A DNA stretch of 64,000 nucleotides from CAYPAV01 sp964408805 (GTDB taxonomy: Bacteria; Pseudomonadota; Alphaproteobacteria; UBA8366): the NCBI GenBank assembly GCA_964408805.1, contig CAYPAV010000021.1, forward strand, positions 1 to 64,000. Direction: 5' to 3'. Shown piece by piece: positions 16,304-25,495 of this stretch (position 1 is the stretch's first letter; every line of letters starts with the position of its first letter). A program made the translations under genes and the position numbers. Below the pieces are notes generated by a model. The model was not told the origin of the DNA. It saw only the letters and a list, made by a program, of their open reading frames with translations, and searched no databases.

Positions 16304-18235
16304 TCAGTGCGCAAGGCGGACCCGTCCCTTTGGAAAGGTGACGGCGGCGACCGTACCTTCGCCCACGACGCTTTCGATCGAGAGAGACGCTTGGTGCAGG
16401 TCGGCCAGGCGGAGCACGATGTGAAGTCCCAAACCGACCCCTTCTATGGTTTTGGCGATGTGGGGGTTGTCGGAAACCGAGAAACTGCCTTGGACGAACG
16501 GCTGGGTAATTTTGTCGAGGCGTTCGGCGGGGATGCCCGGCCCCGTATCCGAGACTTGAAGGGTGCCTTCGCCTTCCCCGTTGGTCGACCAACGAAGGAC
16601 GATACGTGCTTGCGGACCGGAATACTTGATCGCGTTCGACAGCAGATTGTCCAATATCTGGGACAAGGCCCGTTGGTCTGCGAACAGGTGGCTGGACCCG
16701 CCGTCGATGTCGATCGAGACGCGCGGGTTCGAACCGGCAACGAATGTCGGCGTGCATCTCTGAAGTGACCCGTTCAGGGCCTCCTCGACATCGATTAGTA
16801 TCTCGTCGAGCGCATACTCGCCGCTTTCGATCTTCGAGAGGTCGAGGATGTCGTTGATGAGGCTGACGAGATATTGTCCGCTTTGGTGAATCAATTCCGC
16901 GTATTCCTCGTAGTGCGGATCGCCGATCCGGCCGTAGATCCCTTGGACCATCGCCTCCGAAAACCCGAGAATCGAATTCAAGGGTGTGCGAAGATCGTGG
17001 CTCATACTGGCCAGGAATTCGGACTTTGCGCGGTTCGATTGCTCTGCTGCGTTCTTGGCCTCCTCCAACGCCAATTCGATTTTCTTGTTTTCGGTCAGGT
17101 CGGTTCGCACGCCGACGATCCCGCCGTTGCTTGTGCGGCGTTCCTCCACCCGCACGAAACGTCCGTCATCGAGCTGGTACTCGATCGCCCCCTTTGGATC
17201 GCGATGGTGGGCGAGCACTTTTTGAATCCATGCCTCGCTCGCTCCTTCCGGCGGCGCGAATTGCCCTCTTTCGATACCGATGCGGGTGATCTCCTCATAG
17301 GTCGCGCCGGGGACGTATTTGTCGGCGATGAGCGGGTAGCAGTCTTTCATCTTAGAGTTGGCCAGGACCAGCCGGTCGTCGGCATCGTAATAGGCGAGCC
17401 CTTCCGGGATGCTCTCGATGATCATCGCCAACAATTCTTCGGTTCGATTGCGTTCCGTGAGGTCTTGAACCGTGCCGCTCAAGCGCCGCGGTTCACCCGA
17501 CGAATCTCTTGTTACCACGCCGTTGAACCGCCCGACGCGCTCGCTTCCGGTCTGCTGCAGGATACGGAGCGTGACATCGAATTCGCCGCCCTCTTCGATG
17601 GCCCGCTTGCGAATCTTTGCAAATCGTTCTCGGACGACGGGATGGATGAAACTCAAGAAATCCTCCAGCGATAGGCGCCGGAGCTTCCGTGTCACCCCGA
17701 AAATGCGGTAGACCTCGTCCGACCACCAAATCTCATTGGTTTGAAGATCGCGGTCCCAGCTTCCGAAGCCGGCAATCCTTTGCGCTTCGTTCAACCGAGC
17801 TTCGGTCTCGCGCAACGTCCGCTCGATTTCGATCCGCTTTCGCATTTGTCCGGCCCGTTCGAGCATGGACCGAAGAATGCTGGGGATGAGCGCCAAATTG
17901 ATCTTGCCTTGATCCTCGATAACGTAGCTGACAACGCCGAGCCCCAACGCCTCGACGGCCAAAGGTTCGTCGCGCCTACCTGTTACCAAAAGGAGTGGCA
18001 GTTCGGGTTTCTCCGAAAGCAGCGATTGAGCGATCTCGGTACCCGTCATATCGGGAAGACGTATGGCAACCGCGACAACGTCGTAAGGGGTCTCGGCATA
18101 TTGTGCCAAGCCCTCTTTTCCGTTTTGTGCGAATTCCAGCGAATATCCGAGAGGATCTACCGCTTTCTCGAACTGGTCACGAAGAAGCGGTTCGTTCTCA
18201 ATGTATAGGAGACGAGTATTGGACGTTTCGCCCAT
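16304..18235 (-). CDS. PAS sensor histidine kinase with degenerate N-terminal receiver
   Basis: Cytoplasmic kinase of 643 residues with no membrane segment. Order: receiver-like domain (1 to about 125), PAS (about 150-270, WWSDEVYRIFGV), PAS (about 285-400, IPEGLAYYDADDRL), HisKA with His413 in SMSHDLRTPL, and HATPase_c with NLLSNAIKYS, VSDTGPGIP and GVGLGLHI. The receiver lacks the phosphoacceptor: the usual Asp before RLPDM is Ala (VAVAIRLPDM), the acidic pocket is IENE and the conserved Lys is missing. It is therefore probably a binding or regulatory module. ATG 18235 is chosen for its ribosome site GGGAG; an upstream ATG at 18256 is possible. Confidence 0.92.
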   Translation of the reverse strand: MGETSNTRLLYIENEPLLRDQFEKAVDPLGYSLEFAQNGKEGLAQYAETPYDVVAVAIRLPDMTGTEIAQSLLSEKPELPLLLVTGRRDEPLAVEALGLGVVSYVIEDQGKINLALIPSILRSMLERAGQMRKRIEIERTLRETEARLNEAQRIAGFGSWDRDLQTNEIWWSDEVYRIFGVTRKLRRLSLEDFLSFIHPVVRERFAKIRKRAIEEGGEFDVTLRILQQTGSERVGRFNGVVTRDSSGEPRRLSGTVQDLTERNRTEELLAMIIESIPEGLAYYDADDRLVLANSKMKDCYPLIADKYVPGATYEEITRIGIERGQFAPPEGASEAWIQKVLAHHRDPKGAIEYQLDDGRFVRVEERRTSNGGIVGVRTDLTENKKIELALEEAKNAAEQSNRAKSEFLASMSHDLRTPLNSILGFSEAMVQGIYGRIGDPHYEEYAELIHQSGQYLVSLINDILDLSKIESGEYALDEILIDVEEALNGSLQRCTPTFVAGSNPRVSIDIDGGSSHLFADQRALSQILDNLLSNAIKYSGPQARIVLRWSTNGEGEGTLQVSDTGPGIPAERLDKITQPFVQGSFSVSDNPHIAKTIEGVGLGLHIVLRLADLHQASLSIESVVGEGTVAAVTFPKGRVRLAH

Positions 18236-18362
18236 GACGCTCCCAAAAACTGGCATTGTATAAGTTTTTGTAAATGCACCATTATCCGGTTCGTACAATT
18301 CTCAATACTATAACTTTTCAGCACGGCTGTCTCAGAATTTGGTCGTCGCGGAAAAGGCCGCC

Positions 18363-19805
18363 CTAATCGAGCTCCGGCAGGTCCGGCCGCCGCGCGGTCC
18401 AGGGGCAGGCTTGTTCGAATAGGGCCGCGGCCTTCAGCAGCAGCGCGTCTTCGCCGCGGCGCCCCACGAGCTGGATCGCCACCGGCAGGCCGTCGGAATG
18501 GAAGCCCGCCGGCAGGGTGATCGCCGGGTTGCCGCTGAGGTTGAAGGGGTGGGTGTAGGGATACCAGGCCCTCCGCACCGTTCCCGCCGGCGTATTGTTG
18601 ATCATCACGTCGCCGAAGAAATCATGGTCGATCGGCACCGCCGTTCGCGCCAGGGTCGGCGTGATCAGGATATCGATGTCCTCGAACCAGGACTGGACCT
18701 GCCGGTAGACGTTCGTACGGGCGAAGATCGCCTTCAGCACCGCCTCGCCGGAGGCCGCCACCCCCTCGTCCATCTGGCGCAGCAGGGTCTCGCTCATGCG
18801 GTCGCCGAACGCGTCCACATATTGCCGATAGCGCGCATTGAGGAGCGAGGCCCAGAGGATTTGGAAGACCGGCTCGGTCGGTTCGAAATCGTCCGGCATT
18901 TCGCCGACCTCGGCCTTGCAATCGGCGAAGACCTTCGCGGCGTCGGCGCAAAGCCCCATGAGCTCGTGATCGACCGCCGTGTTCCCGAGATGCGCGCGCC
19001 AGGCCATCCGGACGCCGTCGAGGTCTTTTGCGCTCCTGACCGCCTCGGCGAAGCCGTTGGCGGGCAGGAAATAGGAATGCGGGTCCGAGGGGTCGGTGCC
19101 CGCCATGGCGTCCAGCATCAGCGCGCAATCCAGCACTGTCCGCGTCGTGGGGTCGATATAAGAGGTGTTGCCATAGGCGTCGGGGGCGGTGTCGTGGGGC
19201 ACCAGGCCGAGCGACTTCTTGAAGCCGACGACGCCGTTTGCCGCCGCCGGAATGCGGGTCGAGCCGCCGCCGTCGGTCGAAATGGCGATCGGTGTTACGC
19301 CGGCCGCCGTCGCCGTCCCCGCCCCGCCGGAGGAGCCGCCGGAGGTTCGCTCCGCACTCCAGGCATTCCGTGTACGGCCGAAGAGAGGCGCTTCGGTCAG
19401 CGGCTTGTGACCGAATTCGGGGCTCGTCGTTTTGCCGATCAGGATGGCGCCGGCCGCCTTCAGCCGCGCCACCGCGATCGCGTCCTCGCTCGGCACGTTG
19501 TTCTCGAAGACGTAGGAGCCGAAGGTGGTGCGGACCCCCTTGGTGTTCACGAGGTCCTTGACCGTCAGCGGCACGCCGTGCAGCGGACCCACCGCCTCGC
19601 CTTGCATCACCGCGTCCTCGGCCATCTTCGCCGCCGTCATTGCCTCGTCGCGGCAAATCGTGATGAAGGCGTTCAGAACCGGCTGCGAGGCCTCGGCCCG
19701 GCGCAGTGCGGCTTCGGTCACCTCGACCGGGGAGAGCTTCTTGTTTCGGATCAATTCGGCGAGGTCGGCGGCGGAGGTATAGGCATATTCTGAGGCGGTC
19801 ATCAC
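18363..19805 (-). CDS. Amidase (amidase signature family)
   Basis: 480-residue hydrolase of the amidase-signature family, which cleaves amides through a Ser-cisSer-Lys triad. Lys83 (PLTVKDLV), cis-Ser158 (TSGGSSGG) and nucleophile Ser182 (DGGGSTRIPA) have the expected 24-residue spacing between the serines. No signal peptide, so cytosolic. GTG 19805 and ATG 19802 are both possible starts and neither has a good ribosome site. It is divergent from the peptide ABC operon with about 220 bp between them, so it probably acts on the imported substrate. It lacks features of GatA context (no gatB or gatC nearby). Confidence 0.93.
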   Translation of the reverse strand: MMTASEYAYTSAADLAELIRNKKLSPVEVTEAALRRAEASQPVLNAFITICRDEAMTAAKMAEDAVMQGEAVGPLHGVPLTVKDLVNTKGVRTTFGSYVFENNVPSEDAIAVARLKAAGAILIGKTTSPEFGHKPLTEAPLFGRTRNAWSAERTSGGSSGGAGTATAAGVTPIAISTDGGGSTRIPAAANGVVGFKKSLGLVPHDTAPDAYGNTSYIDPTTRTVLDCALMLDAMAGTDPSDPHSYFLPANGFAEAVRSAKDLDGVRMAWRAHLGNTAVDHELMGLCADAAKVFADCKAEVGEMPDDFEPTEPVFQILWASLLNARYRQYVDAFGDRMSETLLRQMDEGVAASGEAVLKAIFARTNVYRQVQSWFEDIDILITPTLARTAVPIDHDFFGDVMINNTPAGTVRRAWYPYTHPFNLSGNPAITLPAGFHSDGLPVAIQLVGRRGEDALLLKAAALFEQACPWTARRPDLPELD

Positions 19806-20024
19806 TGAGGTTCCATTGTTTTGAAATGTTGCTAGTTTTCGAATTGTCGTCCCACATTGTCAATCAACGGCGGTGTCGGTGAAGACGACGGGTTGAATGC
19901 GCGGCAATATCATCCGATAGTGGTTAACGGAAGGATCGTCGAGTGCCGTTCGGCGGCGTCGGCGAAGGTTCAAAACTGGCAAGGCTCGAATTCTAATATG
20001 GGCCATTCCTCAGGAGGATCAGCT

Positions 20025-21575
20025 ATGCGATTTTTTATTCCGAATACATTGGGTGCGGCGGCGCTCGCGACGATGCTCGCGACGGGCCCGGCCCTGGCCG
20101 GCAAGGACAACGATACCCTTGTCTGGTCGACCGATCGCGAGGCGGATGTCGCCTTGCCGTATTACAACAACATTCGCGAGATGGTGATCATGGCGCGGAT
20201 GGCGTGGGATACGCTCATTTTCCGCGATATCGAGACCTTCGAATACAAGCCGCTTCTGGCGACGAGCTGGAAATGGATCAACGACAAGACAATCGATCTG
20301 GAATTGCGGAAGGGCGTCAAGTTCCATGACGGCTCCGATTTCGGCGCCGACGATGTTGTCAGCACCTTCAATCACATCGTCCAGGAAGACAGCGGCATCA
20401 TGACCCGTCGGAACGTCAGCTGGATGAAGAGCACTGAGAAGCTGGGGCCCTACAAGGTCCGTATTCATCTCTCGAAGACATTCCCCGCAGCGCTCGAGTT
20501 CCTGGCCATGGCGACGCCGATCTTCCCGAGCGAGATCTGGAAGACCGCGAAGAAGGACGCCAAGGGCAAGTTCGATTACGGCACGATCGACGAGATCGGC
20601 ACCGGCCCCTACAAGATCACCAAGGTGGTACCCGGCGAGTCGATCACGATGGTCAAGAACGAGAATTATTGGGCCGGCAGCCCGAAGGGCAAGCCGACGA
20701 TCGGCACGGTCGTCTTCAAGACCGTCCCCGACACCGAGGCCCAGATCGCTCAGCTGCTGACCGGCGAGATCGATTGGATCTGGGACGTGCCGAAAGATAA
20801 GGCCAAGGATTTGAAGTCCAGTGGCCGCGTCCAGGTGGTCAACGCCAAGACCTTCCGGATCAGCTATCTGACGATGGACCGGGCGGGGCGTTCGGGTAAG
20901 GACAAGAAGTCGAACCCGTTCTCCGACAAGCTCGTTCGCCAGGCCGTCGCCCATGCGATCGACCGCAATGCGATCGCCAAGCAGCTGGTCGGCGAGGCCT
21001 CGGACATGATCCATTCGGCGTGCTATCCCTCGCAGTTCGGCTGCACCCAGGACGTGCCGAAATACGCCTACGATCCGGCGAAGTCGAAGAAGCTACTGGC
21101 CCAGGCCGGTTATCCGAACGGCTTCAAGACCGACATCTTCGCCTATCGCCAGCGTGAATTCACCGAGGCGGTGATGGGTTATCTCGCCAAGGTCGGGATC
21201 AAGACGAACCTCAAATACATGCAGTACAAGGCGCTGCGCGGTCTGGTATGGGAGGGCAAGGCGCCGTTCCATCAAATGACCTGGGGCTCGTACTCGATGG
21301 CCGATGCCTCGGCGATCACCAGTCATTTCTTCAAGGGCGGCCGCGACGATTATTGCCGCGACGACGACGTCAAGAAATGGCTCGATATCGCCGATACCAG
21401 CGTCGACACCACGGTCCGCAAGACCAACTACAAGAAGGCGCTGGCACGTATCCAGGAGAACCTCTGCTGGTTGCCGATGTTCACCTATGCGAAGTACTAC
21501 GTCTTCGGGAAAGACGTGGATTTCAAGCCGACCAACGATGAAATTCCGCGTTTCTTCACGGCGAAATGGAAGTAG
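20025..21575 (+). CDS. Periplasmic peptide/opine-type solute-binding protein (SBP family 5)
   Basis: About 516 residues, DppA/OppA-like. ATG 20025 follows AGGAGG (20012-20017) and opens a Sec signal peptide with a hydrophobic core and cleavage after GPALA. Family 5 motifs include FEYKPLLATSWKW, KGVKFHDGSDFGADDV, GTGPYKI and the late VRQAVAHAIDR. It binds a peptide-like ligand for the permease and ATPase genes that follow in the same direction. Frames opening upstream at 19857 are not needed: homology begins at the signal peptide. Confidence 0.95.
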   Translation: MRFFIPNTLGAAALATMLATGPALAGKDNDTLVWSTDREADVALPYYNNIREMVIMARMAWDTLIFRDIETFEYKPLLATSWKWINDKTIDLELRKGVKFHDGSDFGADDVVSTFNHIVQEDSGIMTRRNVSWMKSTEKLGPYKVRIHLSKTFPAALEFLAMATPIFPSEIWKTAKKDAKGKFDYGTIDEIGTGPYKITKVVPGESITMVKNENYWAGSPKGKPTIGTVVFKTVPDTEAQIAQLLTGEIDWIWDVPKDKAKDLKSSGRVQVVNAKTFRISYLTMDRAGRSGKDKKSNPFSDKLVRQAVAHAIDRNAIAKQLVGEASDMIHSACYPSQFGCTQDVPKYAYDPAKSKKLLAQAGYPNGFKTDIFAYRQREFTEAVMGYLAKVGIKTNLKYMQYKALRGLVWEGKAPFHQMTWGSYSMADASAITSHFFKGGRDDYCRDDDVKKWLDIADTSVDTTVRKTNYKKALARIQENLCWLPMFTYAKYYVFGKDVDFKPTNDEIPRFFTAKWK

Positions 21576-21623
21576 ATCGATGCATCGGGCACGGTCCCAT
21601 ACGGGGCCGCGCCCGTTCGATCT
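21574..21623 (+). promoter_or_regulatory. Intercistronic stem-loop between binding-protein and permease genes
   Basis: AGATCGA (21574-21580) pairs with TCGATCT (21617-21623), and inside it GGGCACGGTCCC (21587-21598) pairs with GGGGCCGCGCCC (21603-21614) around loop ATAC, with one mismatch and one G-U. No U-tract follows, so it is not a canonical terminator. Structures here commonly stabilise the binding-protein mRNA or reduce downstream transcription, giving more binding protein than permease. The role is inferred from position. Confidence 0.6.
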
Positions 21624-21636
21624 CTTGGGATAGGCG

Positions 21637-22557
21637 ATGTTACTTTTTACTTTGAGGCGGCTCGGTTACGCGATCCTCGTCGCGGTGACCGTCTCGGTCG
21701 TGACGTTTTCGTTGCTGCGCCTGTCGGGCGATCCCGCCACCGCCATGGCCGGCGAGGGCGCGACCGAAGAAGATATTCAATACGTCCGAAAGCATTACGG
21801 CTTCGACCGGTCGCTTCCGGTGCAATACTGGGATTGGGCCAAACGGGCGCTTCGGGGCGATTTCGGCATTTCGGTCTATCTCAAGGAAAAGCCGGTGGCG
21901 GAGATCATCGTCGAACGGGCGCCGGTGACGATGAAGCTTGGTCTCTTCGCGCTGACCTTCGCCTTGCTGCTATCGATCCCGTTGGGGGTCGTGGCGGCGA
22001 TGTGGCCGAATACGATCATCGATCGGACGGCGCTGACCATTGCCGTCTTCGGGCAGGCCATGCCGAGTTTCTTCTTCGGCCTGACGTTGATATTCCTATT
22101 CAGTGTGACCTACCGGATTTTTCCCAGCTCGGGCAGTACCAGCTTCGTCCATTTCATCCTGCCGTCGATCGCACTTGGCTATTATGCGACGCCGCAGATC
22201 ATGCGGCTGACCCGCGCCGGCATGATCGAGGTGTTGTCCTCCGACTATATCCGTACCGCCCGGGCAAAGGGTTTGCGGACCTATATCGTCTTGTTCAAGC
22301 ACGCCTTGCGGAATGCGATAATTCCGGTGGTCTCGCTCTCGGCGGCCCAGCTCGGTTTCATGCTCGGGGGCTCGGTGGTCATCGAATCGGTGTTTACGCT
22401 GAACGGGCTGGGGCGACTGGCCTGGCAATCGATTCAGCGCTCCGACTTCGAGGTCATGCAGGCGATCGTCCTGACGGTCGCGTGTTTCTATATCCTCTTC
22501 AACCTGCTTGCGGATCTGCTCAATGCCTTTCTTGATCCGCGTATCCGCGTGCACTGA
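21637..22557 (+). CDS. Peptide ABC transporter permease, DppB type
   Basis: 306 residues, about six membrane helices, first helix RLGYAILVAVTVSVVTFSLL. The cytoplasmic coupling loop (RTARAKGL, then HALRNAIIPVV) contacts an ATPase subunit. The N-terminal LRLSGDPATAM and C-terminal LLADLLNAFLDPRIR segments are typical of DppB/OppB. It begins 62 bp after the binding-protein gene, beyond the stem-loop, and is followed 17 bp later by the second permease. Confidence 0.95.
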   Translation: MLLFTLRRLGYAILVAVTVSVVTFSLLRLSGDPATAMAGEGATEEDIQYVRKHYGFDRSLPVQYWDWAKRALRGDFGISVYLKEKPVAEIIVERAPVTMKLGLFALTFALLLSIPLGVVAAMWPNTIIDRTALTIAVFGQAMPSFFFGLTLIFLFSVTYRIFPSSGSTSFVHFILPSIALGYYATPQIMRLTRAGMIEVLSSDYIRTARAKGLRTYIVLFKHALRNAIIPVVSLSAAQLGFMLGGSVVIESVFTLNGLGRLAWQSIQRSDFEVMQAIVLTVACFYILFNLLADLLNAFLDPRIRVH

Positions 22558-22574
22558 GCGGGGAGGGGCGACGC

Positions 22575-23486
22575 ATGACCATCACGGCCTCTCTCAAACC
22601 GCTGCCGAGCGTCGAGGAAGTTCTCGAACCCTCGCCGTCGGCTATCCTGCGGAAGCGGATCTTCGGGCATTGGGGGCTTCTCATCGGCGGCGGCATTCTG
22701 GTGCTGATCATCGTCGCGGCGTTGGCGGCGCCGCTGCTCACCTGGCACGACCCGCTCGATCAGGATCTGATGAACCGCTACGTGCCGCCGGTTTGGCATG
22801 AGACGGGGAATTGGGATCATCCGCTCGGCACCGACAAGTTCGGCCGGGATTATTATTCGCGCATCATCTACGGCGCGCGGGTCTCGCTACTGATCGGGTT
22901 CGTGGTGATGCTGATTTCCGGCGTCATCGGCACGATCATGGGCGTGATGGCAGGGTATTTCGGCGGCCGGATCGACATGTTCGTGACCTTCATGATCAAT
23001 ACGCGCCTCGCCATGCCGGTCATCCTGATCGCGCTCGCCATCGTGGCGCTGATCGGGAGCTCGCTCGAGGTGGTTATCCTGGTGCTTGGCTTTCTGCTGT
23101 GGGAACGCTTTGCGCTGGTCATGCGAAGCTCGACCCAGCAGGTCCGGAACCTCGACTACGTCGCCGCCGCCGAGGCGGCGGGGTGCACCACGGCGCGCAT
23201 CCTGGTGACCGAGATCATGCCGAACGTGATGAACAACCTCATCGTCATCGCGACGCTGGAGGTGGCGCATGCGATCCTACTGGAGGCCGCGCTTTCTTTC
23301 CTCGGCCTGGGCGTTCAGCCGCCGGAGCCGTCATGGGGGCTGATGATTTCCGAGGGCAAGGGCGACATGTATTTCAAGCCGTGGGTCATCGGGTTGCCCG
23401 GCGCCGCTCTCTTCGCCATGCTGCTTGCGATCAACCTCCTGGGTGACGGTATTCGCGACGTGACCGCGCCGGAGAGTAGAAATTGA
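22575..23486 (+). CDS. Peptide ABC transporter permease, DppC type
   Basis: 303 residues. An N-terminal cytoplasmic segment leads to helix 1 (GLLIGGGILVLIIVAAL) and then the DppC hallmarks HPLGTDKFGRDYYSRI, FGGRIDMFV and the coupling loop AAEAAGCTTARI. SFLGLGVQPPEPSWG near the C-terminus is strongly conserved in this subunit. The stop overlaps the first ATPase gene's TTG start (TTGA), so the subunits are translationally coupled. Confidence 0.95.
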   Translation: MTITASLKPLPSVEEVLEPSPSAILRKRIFGHWGLLIGGGILVLIIVAALAAPLLTWHDPLDQDLMNRYVPPVWHETGNWDHPLGTDKFGRDYYSRIIYGARVSLLIGFVVMLISGVIGTIMGVMAGYFGGRIDMFVTFMINTRLAMPVILIALAIVALIGSSLEVVILVLGFLLWERFALVMRSSTQQVRNLDYVAAAEAAGCTTARILVTEIMPNVMNNLIVIATLEVAHAILLEAALSFLGLGVQPPEPSWGLMISEGKGDMYFKPWVIGLPGAALFAMLLAINLLGDGIRDVTAPESRN

Positions 23487-24505
23487 CCGCGGTTCTCGAG
23501 GTCGAGGATCTGTCGATCGAGATTCCGATTGCCGCGGGTCTGCTGTATCCCGTGCGCGGCATAGGATTCAAGGTGGAACGCGGCGAGACCCTCGCCATTG
23601 TCGGCGAGTCGGGGTGCGGCAAATCCCTGACCTCGCTGGCGGTCATGGGGCTGTTGCCCCAGGCCGCGAAGCGCAAGGCTACCGCCCTGGCCTTCAATGG
23701 CGAATCCCTGCTGTCCTATTCGGAAGCCGAGATGTCGGATATCCGGGGCGACCGGATGTCCATGATCTTCCAGGACCCGATGACGTCGCTCAACCCGACC
23801 TATACGATCGGCAATCAGCTGGAGGAAGCCTTGTTGCGGCACCGGCAAGTGTCGCGAAGAGAGGCGCGCGACCGCGCGGTCTTCCTGTTGGAAAAAGTCG
23901 GGATCACTGCCGCCGAGAGCCGCCTGAAGCAATACCCGCATCAACTCTCCGGCGGTCTGCGCCAGCGCGTGATGATTGCCATGGCCTTGATGTGCGAACC
24001 GGAACTGCTGATCGCGGACGAGCCGACAACGGCGCTCGACGTCACCATCCAGGCACAGATCCTGTTGCTGATCGCGCAAATTCAGAAAGAGTTCAATATC
24101 GGCGTCATCCTGATCACGCACGATCTCGGCGTGGTCGCCCGGGTCGCCGATCGGGTGGCGGTGATGTATGCCGGCCGGATCGTGGAATCGGGGACAGCGG
24201 AGGAAGTCTTCGAGAAACCGCTGCATCCCTACACGCAAGGGCTGATGGAGTGCATTCCGATTCCGGGCAAGACCCGGCCCGGCCAGCATCTGGGATCGAT
24301 TCCGGGCATCGTGCCGACCCTGGTGGGCGATCTGTCGGGCTGTATGTATCGGGACCGTTGCGCCTTCGCCCATGCCGGGTGCGCCCAAGAGCCGACGGAT
24401 CAGGTGCTGGGACCCGGACGCGCGTATCAATGCAATCTCGGTCAGGATCTGGGACGGCGTGAGCGGACGAGAGAGACTCCCGCCGCCGGCACGGTGGCCG
24501 CCTAA
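23483..24505 (+). CDS. Peptide ABC transporter ATPase, DppD type
   Basis: 340-residue nucleotide-binding subunit: Walker A GESGCGKS, Q-loop IFQDPMTSLNP, signature LSGGLRQRV, Walker B LLIADEPTTALD and H-loop ITHDLG. The C-terminal oligopeptide-transporter extension carries its cysteine cluster (GCMYRDRCAFAHAGC), which binds an iron-sulfur cluster in characterised relatives. TTG 23483 is the start, overlapping the permease stop. The stop overlaps the next gene's ATG (TAATG). Confidence 0.95.
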   Translation: MTAVLEVEDLSIEIPIAAGLLYPVRGIGFKVERGETLAIVGESGCGKSLTSLAVMGLLPQAAKRKATALAFNGESLLSYSEAEMSDIRGDRMSMIFQDPMTSLNPTYTIGNQLEEALLRHRQVSRREARDRAVFLLEKVGITAAESRLKQYPHQLSGGLRQRVMIAMALMCEPELLIADEPTTALDVTIQAQILLLIAQIQKEFNIGVILITHDLGVVARVADRVAVMYAGRIVESGTAEEVFEKPLHPYTQGLMECIPIPGKTRPGQHLGSIPGIVPTLVGDLSGCMYRDRCAFAHAGCAQEPTDQVLGPGRAYQCNLGQDLGRRERTRETPAAGTVAA

Positions 24506-25479
24506 TGGACGCGCCGGTCATTGAAGCGCGGGCGGTGCGCAAGACGTTCCCCATCCGCCAAGGCATGTTCAAGCCGAAGCTGCCGCTGCACGCGGTGAAT
24601 GGCGTCACCTTGAAGATCGAGAAGGGCGACGTTCTCGGTCTGGTGGGTGAGTCCGGGTGCGGCAAGACGACGATGGCGCGCATGATCCTCGGCCTTGAAT
24701 CCCCCACCGAGGGGGATATCCTGATCGACGGTGAATCGTTGTCCAGCCTGGATCGGATCGCGGTTGCCCGTCGGGTGCAGCCGATCTTTCAGGATCCGTA
24801 TTCCTCACTCAATCCGAGGAAGTCGATCGGTTCGATCATTTCGCTCCCGCTCCGCATTCACAAGGTCGGCGATCCCGAAGGCTGGAAGGGTCAAGTCGAG
24901 GAAATGATGGAGCTGGTCGGGCTGCCGCGGCGGCTCTACCACAATTATCCAAGCCAGTTGTCCGGCGGGCAGCGCCAGCGCGTTGCCATCGCGCGGGCAC
25001 TGATCATGAAACCCGAGATCCTGATTTGCGACGAACCGACCTCGGCGCTCGACGTTTCCGTCCAGGCGCAAATCTTGAACCAGCTATTGGATCTGCGGAC
25101 CGAACTCGATCTCACCTATGTCCTGATCACGCATAACTTGGCGGTCGTCGAGCATATGGCGACCAAGGTGGCGGTGATGTATCTGGGGCGGGTGGTCGAG
25201 GAATCGGCCGCGCAAGCGATCTTCGAGGCGCCGCAACACCCCTATACCCAGGCGCTCCTCGGCTCCGTCTTGACGCCGGATCCCAATCTCGACGTGCCGG
25301 ATACGCATCTCGGCGCGACATTTCCCAATCCGGTCGAACCGCCCTCCGGCTGCACCTTTCATCCGCGCTGTCAGTTCGCCACGCCGGACTGTGCGACCCG
25401 GCCGCCCGATACGCACGAGGTCGGGGCCGCCCAGGTCGAATGCCACCTCTTCGCGGACGAGATCAAGAAGGCGTCGTAA
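24505..25479 (+). CDS. Peptide ABC transporter ATPase, DppF type
   Basis: 324 residues: Walker A GESGCGKTT, Q-loop IFQDPYSSLNPRKS, signature LSGGQRQRVAIARAL, Walker B ILICDEPTSALD and H-loop ITHNLA. The C-terminal extension has SGCTFHPRCQFATPDC, as in DppF/OppF. It pairs with the preceding ATPase as a heterodimer at the inner membrane. It is the last gene of the five-gene operon and is convergent with the AsmA remnant, 16 bp away. Confidence 0.95.
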   Translation: MDAPVIEARAVRKTFPIRQGMFKPKLPLHAVNGVTLKIEKGDVLGLVGESGCGKTTMARMILGLESPTEGDILIDGESLSSLDRIAVARRVQPIFQDPYSSLNPRKSIGSIISLPLRIHKVGDPEGWKGQVEEMMELVGLPRRLYHNYPSQLSGGQRQRVAIARALIMKPEILICDEPTSALDVSVQAQILNQLLDLRTELDLTYVLITHNLAVVEHMATKVAVMYLGRVVEESAAQAIFEAPQHPYTQALLGSVLTPDPNLDVPDTHLGATFPNPVEPPSGCTFHPRCQFATPDCATRPPDTHEVGAAQVECHLFADEIKKAS

Positions 25480-25495
25480 ATCAGGTCCACGGACC

